The notes below the pieces were generated by a model. The model was given only the letters and a program-made list of their open reading frames with translations, ran no database searches and was not told the DNA's origin. Position numbers and translations under genes: made by a program. A DNA stretch of 9,866 bases from Verrucomicrobiaceae bacterium (GTDB lineage: Bacteria; Verrucomicrobiota; Verrucomicrobiia; Verrucomicrobiales; Akkermansiaceae): positions 1 to 9,866 of the forward strand of contig JAIXVN010000161.1 in NCBI GenBank assembly GCA_027483005.1. Reading direction: 5' to 3'. Of this stretch, positions 5,676 through 9,866 are shown in pieces. Position 1 is the first letter of the stretch. Every line of letters begins with the position of its first letter.

Positions 5676-8600
5676 ATGCATTCCTACATTTCATCTCCTT
5701 TCGCCGCTCGGGCCTTGGTCCGTCCGCTACGCACCCGCCGCTTGATTGCACTTGCCGCCATGGTGGCACTTCCAGTCCTGCACCTACAAGGCGAGGAAGT
5801 CACCCAATCCAGAGCCTTCTCCGTCACCAAGACCGGCAGCGGAACGGGCACGCTGACCGTCGTTGGTCCGGAAGGTCTTGTCGGGTCCGGCTTCACTCCA
5901 TTCGATTCATCTCTCGGCACACTCACCTCGTTCTCGGTCAAATGGGACGCCACGCTGACGACCAGCGCCACAGTGAGTCCATCCTCCACCGGCGGAGGCG
6001 GCTTCTCGGCGGCCATTGCCGCAGGATGCTATCTGAATGCCGAAGTGAACAGTGGACTGAGCGGTAGCGGTGGTGCTGGTGCCGCACCCGGTGCGGTCGT
6101 CACTTCCTCGCCTGTCGTGATCAGCAAGCTGATCACCTGCCCGGTCCCGGATTCACCCCGCACCTACAACCAGGCCTGGCTTGCGGGCGTGACCGGTGCC
6201 TCGAATTTCAATCTGTCATTGGGCGGCACCACTCCCATTGCCAACGTGGATCACAACGGCCTCAGCAGCATTTCCAGCACCTTGGTGGCCACGGTGACCC
6301 TGACCTACACCTACACGCCGACCTACAGCCCGGCCACTTACAACACCCCGACCAGCCAGGTGCTTGGGGGGTGGGTCAATGGCGGCAATTTCACCCTTGG
6401 CACGGTCAACACCCACTGGCCTTCCGCGGAATCCCCGGACAAGGCGGTGGACAACAACACCGGAAGCAAGTTCCTCGCCTTCCGCAACAACAACGCCGGC
6501 CTGATTCTCAGCCCCACCAACGCGACCCTGGCCTTCAACCGCCTCTTGCTCTCCACAGCGAATGATTCCCCGGAGCGTGATCCCGCGAGTTATGTCATCT
6601 ACGGCTCACCCACGGTGCTGAGCGGCGCGGCGGGCGCGAATCTCCCCTTGTCCGGACTCACGCTGCTGGCTTCCGGAACGATCACGCTGCCGGACAATCG
6701 CACGACCGGCCCCACCGTGGTGCAGTTCGCCAATACGACGCCCTATGCCAGCTACATCGTGGCGTTCCCTACGGTGCGCAGCACGACTGGCAACAACATC
6801 ACGCAGATTTCGGAGGTGCAGCTCTCCCAAGGCATCAACCCTCCTCATGCCGTGGCGATGGCCGGCGCGCGTGGTGGCCAGCTTTCCGGCGGCACCTTCA
6901 CCTTCGGCAGCATCGGCAGCAACAACCCCGGCACCAACTGGCTCGCCAACGAGGGTCCGGACCAGGCCATCGACGACCGTCTGGACACCAAGTATCTGCT
7001 TTTCCGCAATACAGGCGCCGGCCTCATCGTCAGCCCGCAGGCCGGTCCGGCACGCGTCAACCGCCTGAGATTCTGGACCGCCAATGACTTCTCCGAGCGC
7101 GATCCGTTGACCTATCAGGTTTACGGGTTCGCCACGGCGGTCACCGCCCGCAGCGGCACCCTGAACGTCGCCGCCAACGGCACCCTGCTCGGCAGCGGCA
7201 CCCTGACCTTGCCCGCGACCCGATATGCCGGGCCGCACACCGTGACCTTCACCAACAGCACACCATACGCTTCCTATCTGGTGGTGTTTCCAACGGTGAA
7301 AAACTCGCCATCCACCACGATGATGCAGATCGCGGAGGTGCAGTTCGGATACAATGGTGTGCCAGCCTTTGCCTTGTCTGCCAGCGCCCTCACGGTCGCC
7401 AGGAACAGCGGATCCCGAAGCGAAGCCGCCTTCGCGACCGACATCAGTGCCGGCATCGGCGATGTCGGACAGACGGTCAGCCTGTCCTGCACCAACGACA
7501 ACAACGCGCTCTTCAGCACCCAACCTGCGATCTCCGCCGATGGAACCCTGACCTTCACGCCGGCCGCCAATGCCTTCGGCCGCACGACGGTGAGCGCGAT
7601 CGCCACCGACAGCGCCGGGCTGGCTTCGAGCGAGCAGACCTTCGTCATCGAAGTCACTCCTGGCGCTTTCGTCACCAGCCAAGGCAGCGCTTCCGCCAGC
7701 CAAACTCTCGGCATCAAGCAAAGCGGCTACACCGGCCCGGTCACCATCACCGCCCCCGCAGGCTACGAGATCTCGACCGACGGCAGCACCTTTTCCTCGA
7801 GCCTCACCGTCCGCCGACCTGCGGGCACCATCCAGAGTGTCTATGATGGCGATTTCAACACCGCCACGGGAGTCATCTGGGGGATGGGTTCCAGCAGGCA
7901 GTTTCCGAATTCCTCTGCGTTCGCCGCGTTGAAAAGCGACGGCTCGGTGGTCACCTGGGGGGATGAGTATGGAGGAGGCGATTCGTCTTCCGTCGCAGAC
8001 CAGCTGGATTCTGATGTCTCCGCGATCTATTCCAACAGTTCGTCTTTCGCCGCCCTGAAAAACGACGGTTCGGTGGTCACTTGGGGATCGTTGGAAACGG
8101 GTGGGAACTTCTCGGTCTTTGATGCTTCCGAAGGCGGTGAGATCCCTGCCGTGGGGCACGTGGATTCCGGAGTCGTCGAGGTGTATTCCACTTCATATGC
8201 CTATGCTGCGTTGAAAAGCGACGGCTCGGTGGTCACCTGGGGAATGAATAACAATGGAGGCGATTCATCCGCAGTCGCGAATCAACTGACATCGGGAGTC
8301 ACCGCCATCCGGGCCAATTTTTCTTCGTTTGCCGCACTCAAGAACGATGGATCGGTGGTGACCTGGGGCGATGCGGATGGAGGAAATTCTTCCAGCGTGG
8401 CCGCGCAACTGACTTCCGGGGTGACTGCCGTTTATTCCAATGACAACGCCTTTGCTGCGGTGAAGAGCAACGGTTCGGTGGTCACCTGGGGAGATGCGGA
8501 GCTAGGGGGCAACTCGTCTGCCGTGGCCGCAAAATTGACATCGGGAGTCCGGATGGTGCAAGGATCCATGGGGGCCTTTGCCGCTCTGAAGAATGACGGC

Positions 8601-9752
8601 TCCGTGGTCACCTGGGGAGGTATCTATCACGGGGGCAGCCCCGACGTGATTGACCAACTTGCTAATTCACTCGCCAACGTGACGGTCGCGCTGGCCTCCG
8701 GCGTTTCCAGGATCTACTCCAGTGATTATGCATTCGCCGCCTTGAAGGACGATGGTTCCGTGGTGACCTGGGGCTATGCCTATACTGGTGGGGATTCTTC
8801 CAGCGTGGCGGCCAGACTCACGTCGGGCGTCACCGCCATTTCGTCCAGTCGCAGAGCCTTTGCCGCGTTGAAGAGCGACGGCTCGGTGGTCACCTGGGGC
8901 GATGGGCAATATGGCGGGGATTCGACTGGTGTCGCGTCCAGCCTTGCATCCGGCGTAGCCGCTGTTTATTCCAATGCGGAATCTTTCGCCGCCTTGAAAA
9001 CCGACGGATCGGTGGTCTCTTGGGGAAATCCAGATTTTGGTGGGTATTCTTCATCCGTCGCAGCCCAGCTGAGCTCAGGTGTCATCGCCATCTATTCCAA
9101 CGGAGGAGCCTATGCGGCGGTGAAAAATGATGGAACGGTCGTCACGTGGGGTAGCTCGGAAGAGGGCGCCACGGGTGGTCCTTCCAATATCGGAGTGGAG
9201 GTCCCTCTCCCCGCCACGATCCATGTCCGTCTCGCCTCCGACGCGATCGTCGGATCTGTTTCCGGGAATCTCACGCTGACCAGCATCGGATCGGCCACGC
9301 AGACCATCGCGCTGAATGGCACGGTCACCGCTGTGGAAACCCACACCCACCAGGAACTCTGGCGCTTCGCCAACTTCGGCAGCTATGCCTCGGCAAACTC
9401 CGCCGCGGACTCCGCCGACCCGGACGGCGATGGCCTGAACAACCTGCTGGAATATGCCCTCGGCACCGCTCCCAACTCATCCGGCGTCATGCCCGCCGTC
9501 CTCGCCCTCAACGGCGTAAACCTGGAATACACCTATACCCGCAGCACGGCGGCGAAGGACAACGGCGTGACCTATCAGATCGAGTGGAGCGACACCCTCG
9601 AAGCCGGCAGCTGGAGCACGGAAACGGTGAGCCAGCAGATCACCTCCACCCAGGGAGCCCTGGAAACCGTCAAGGCCAGCGTGCCTGCAGGTGCCGGCGG
9701 CAAGCGCTTCCTGCGCCTGCGTGTTGGAGCCGCCCCGGTCCAGACGCCGTGA
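5676..9752 (+). CDS. Giant exported multidomain protein with RCC1-like repeats
   Basis: 1358 residues. ATG at 5676 is preferred over a TTG at 5625 because it gives a basic N-terminus (RALVRPLRTRR) and a hydrophobic signal segment (LIALAAMVALPVL, about 24-36). Domains: choice-of-anchor E-like beta domain (about 40-215; FDSSLGTLTSFSVKWDATL and later TPIANVDHNGLSSISSTLVA); two discoidin/galactose-binding-like jelly-rolls (about 229-387 and 392-559), each with a D-A-[IV]-D-like motif, an ERDP-x-x-Y-x-[IV]-Y-G strand and TPYASY; an Ig/cadherin-like domain (about 562-665); the first half of a beta-sandwich (about 666-720); ten RCC1-like repeats (about 745-1160); the second half of the beta-sandwich (about 1179-1220); a calcium-loop module DPDGDGLNNLLEYALGT (about 1246-1262); and a C-terminal beta domain ending FLRLRVGAAPVQTP. 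No catalytic residues, LPXTG or PEP-CTERM signal are seen. Likely a secreted or surface protein binding glycans or other cells; this is inferred from domains only. Confidence 0.88.
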   Translation: MHSYISSPFAARALVRPLRTRRLIALAAMVALPVLHLQGEEVTQSRAFSVTKTGSGTGTLTVVGPEGLVGSGFTPFDSSLGTLTSFSVKWDATLTTSATVSPSSTGGGGFSAAIAAGCYLNAEVNSGLSGSGGAGAAPGAVVTSSPVVISKLITCPVPDSPRTYNQAWLAGVTGASNFNLSLGGTTPIANVDHNGLSSISSTLVATVTLTYTYTPTYSPATYNTPTSQVLGGWVNGGNFTLGTVNTHWPSAESPDKAVDNNTGSKFLAFRNNNAGLILSPTNATLAFNRLLLSTANDSPERDPASYVIYGSPTVLSGAAGANLPLSGLTLLASGTITLPDNRTTGPTVVQFANTTPYASYIVAFPTVRSTTGNNITQISEVQLSQGINPPHAVAMAGARGGQLSGGTFTFGSIGSNNPGTNWLANEGPDQAIDDRLDTKYLLFRNTGAGLIVSPQAGPARVNRLRFWTANDFSERDPLTYQVYGFATAVTARSGTLNVAANGTLLGSGTLTLPATRYAGPHTVTFTNSTPYASYLVVFPTVKNSPSTTMMQIAEVQFGYNGVPAFALSASALTVARNSGSRSEAAFATDISAGIGDVGQTVSLSCTNDNNALFSTQPAISADGTLTFTPAANAFGRTTVSAIATDSAGLASSEQTFVIEVTPGAFVTSQGSASASQTLGIKQSGYTGPVTITAPAGYEISTDGSTFSSSLTVRRPAGTIQSVYDGDFNTATGVIWGMGSSRQFPNSSAFAALKSDGSVVTWGDEYGGGDSSSVADQLDSDVSAIYSNSSSFAALKNDGSVVTWGSLETGGNFSVFDASEGGEIPAVGHVDSGVVEVYSTSYAYAALKSDGSVVTWGMNNNGGDSSAVANQLTSGVTAIRANFSSFAALKNDGSVVTWGDADGGNSSSVAAQLTSGVTAVYSNDNAFAAVKSNGSVVTWGDAELGGNSSAVAAKLTSGVRMVQGSMGAFAALKNDGSVVTWGGIYHGGSPDVIDQLANSLANVTVALASGVSRIYSSDYAFAALKDDGSVVTWGYAYTGGDSSSVAARLTSGVTAISSSRRAFAALKSDGSVVTWGDGQYGGDSTGVASSLASGVAAVYSNAESFAALKTDGSVVSWGNPDFGGYSSSVAAQLSSGVIAIYSNGGAYAAVKNDGTVVTWGSSEEGATGGPSNIGVEVPLPATIHVRLASDAIVGSVSGNLTLTSIGSATQTIALNGTVTAVETHTHQELWRFANFGSYASANSAADSADPDGDGLNNLLEYALGTAPNSSGVMPAVLALNGVNLEYTYTRSTAAKDNGVTYQIEWSDTLEAGSWSTETVSQQITSTQGALETVKASVPAGAGGKRFLRLRVGAAPVQTP
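6360..7350 (+). repeat. Tandem pair of discoidin-like domains
   Basis: Two diverged copies of about 160 residues lie inside the giant gene, roughly 6360-6834 and 6850-7350. Shared landmarks in the same order: GG-x-FT-[LF]-G near the start, E-[SG]-PD-[KQ]-A-[VI]-D, K-[FY]-L-x-FRN, AGLI-[LV]-SP, NRL, TAND-x-[SF]-x-ERDP, YVIYG/YQVYG, TPYASY, FPTV and QI-[SA]-EVQ. The fold resembles F5/8 type C carbohydrate-binding modules, but ligand residues cannot be assigned. The copies have diverged well, so the duplication is old. Confidence 0.75.
7920..9152 (+). repeat. Ten RCC1-like repeats of about 126 bp
   Basis: The core FAALK-x-DGSVVTWG followed by GGDSSSVA-x-QL-x-SGV-x-AIYSN repeats ten times. The codon for the first core residue (Phe or Tyr) lies at 7920, 8046, 8202, 8328, 8451, 8577, 8733, 8859, 8985 and 9111. 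Steps are 126, 156, 126, 123, 126, 156, 126, 126 and 126 bases. The VVTWG strand with conserved Trp-Gly is the hallmark of RCC1 beta-propeller blades, but the units are shorter than the 51-68 residues of classical RCC1. Units 2 and 6 carry 10 extra residues at the same place, between the GG and SGV motifs. The region is poorer in GC than the rest of the gene. Confidence 0.92.
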
Positions 9753-9796
9753 ACCGAGCCCTCTGACTCACCTCACTTTTTGAAATCCCTAGTCTC

Positions 9797-9866
9797 ATGA
9801 TTCCCACTCACTCTGCCTTGCTTCACTCAATGGCCCGTCCTGGCAAAACCTTCAGCTTGATCGGGC
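9797..9866 (+). CDS. Possible start of a next gene, cut by window end
   Basis: An ATG at 9797 opens a frame without stop to the window edge (23 codons, MIPTHSALLHSMARPGKTF and on). It begins 44 bases after the giant gene's stop, with no hairpin terminator between them, so cotranscription would be possible. A second in-frame ATG at 9830 (MARPGKTF) is an alternative start. The visible part is too short to name a family or be sure it is coding. Confidence 0.3.
   Translation, partial: MIPTHSALLHSMARPGKTFSLIG

Noticed and set aside
6606..8159. Minus-strand open frame of 517 codons opposite the giant gene
   Set aside because: Same cause: an antisense shadow of a GC-rich gene with clear domains. 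The open frame stops within the first repeats, where GC drops.
7920..9152. Repeat array as a CRISPR or non-coding tandem repeat
   Set aside because: The 126-base units are in frame, diverged at synonymous positions and encode conserved RCC1-like strands. There are no unique spacers or short palindromic repeats.
9753..9796. Terminator after the giant gene
   Set aside because: A short T-run is present at about 9777-9781, but no stem precedes it.

Overview
The window looks like chromosomal DNA of a Verrucomicrobiota bacterium, probably close to Luteolibacter or Haloferula. That placement is a recognition call, not a computed one. It rests on high GC with strong G/C third positions, start codons without clear Shine-Dalgarno sequences, and a giant secreted protein with the DPDGDGLNNLLEYALGT C-terminal module that is common in this phylum. 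No rRNA, tRNA, CRISPR array, insertion sequence or complete mobile element was seen.

Left part (1-2880): a nitrogen-uptake locus. A TorF-like outer-membrane beta-barrel protein on the minus strand (75-881) is divergent from an Amt ammonium transporter on the plus strand (1266-2816). The 384-base region between them holds a perfect-consensus sigma-54 promoter (1176-1192) facing amt. Two perfect inverted repeats lie about 110 and 135 bases upstream of the predicted transcription start, where an NtrC-type activator could bind. Both genes end at convincing hairpin terminators (1-28 for the minus gene, 2846-2880 for amt). No PII (glnK) gene is present, although the Amt tail keeps the motif that contacts PII in other bacteria.

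Middle part (2915-5086): a probable three-gene plus-strand operon. It has a small membrane-anchored protein of unknown function, coaX (type III pantothenate kinase, first step of CoA synthesis) and a ROK-family sugar kinase. The ROK protein has all four usual zinc ligands replaced while the scaffold around them is intact. It is followed by about 590 bases without an intact gene (5087-5675), which carry what looks like a frameshifted minus-strand gene remnant (about 5170-5506).

Right part (5676-9752): a 1358-residue exported repeat protein. Order of parts: signal peptide, choice-of-anchor E-like domain, two discoidin-like jelly-roll domains in tandem, an Ig/cadherin-like domain, a small beta-sandwich domain, and a C-terminal calcium-loop module. 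The beta-sandwich domain is interrupted by ten RCC1-like repeats of about 42 residues. The array has clearly lower GC than its surroundings, and imperfect direct repeats mark the two joints, as if the array had been inserted into a pre-existing domain. This nested array is the most unusual object in the window. A further reading frame starts at 9797 and runs off the right edge.
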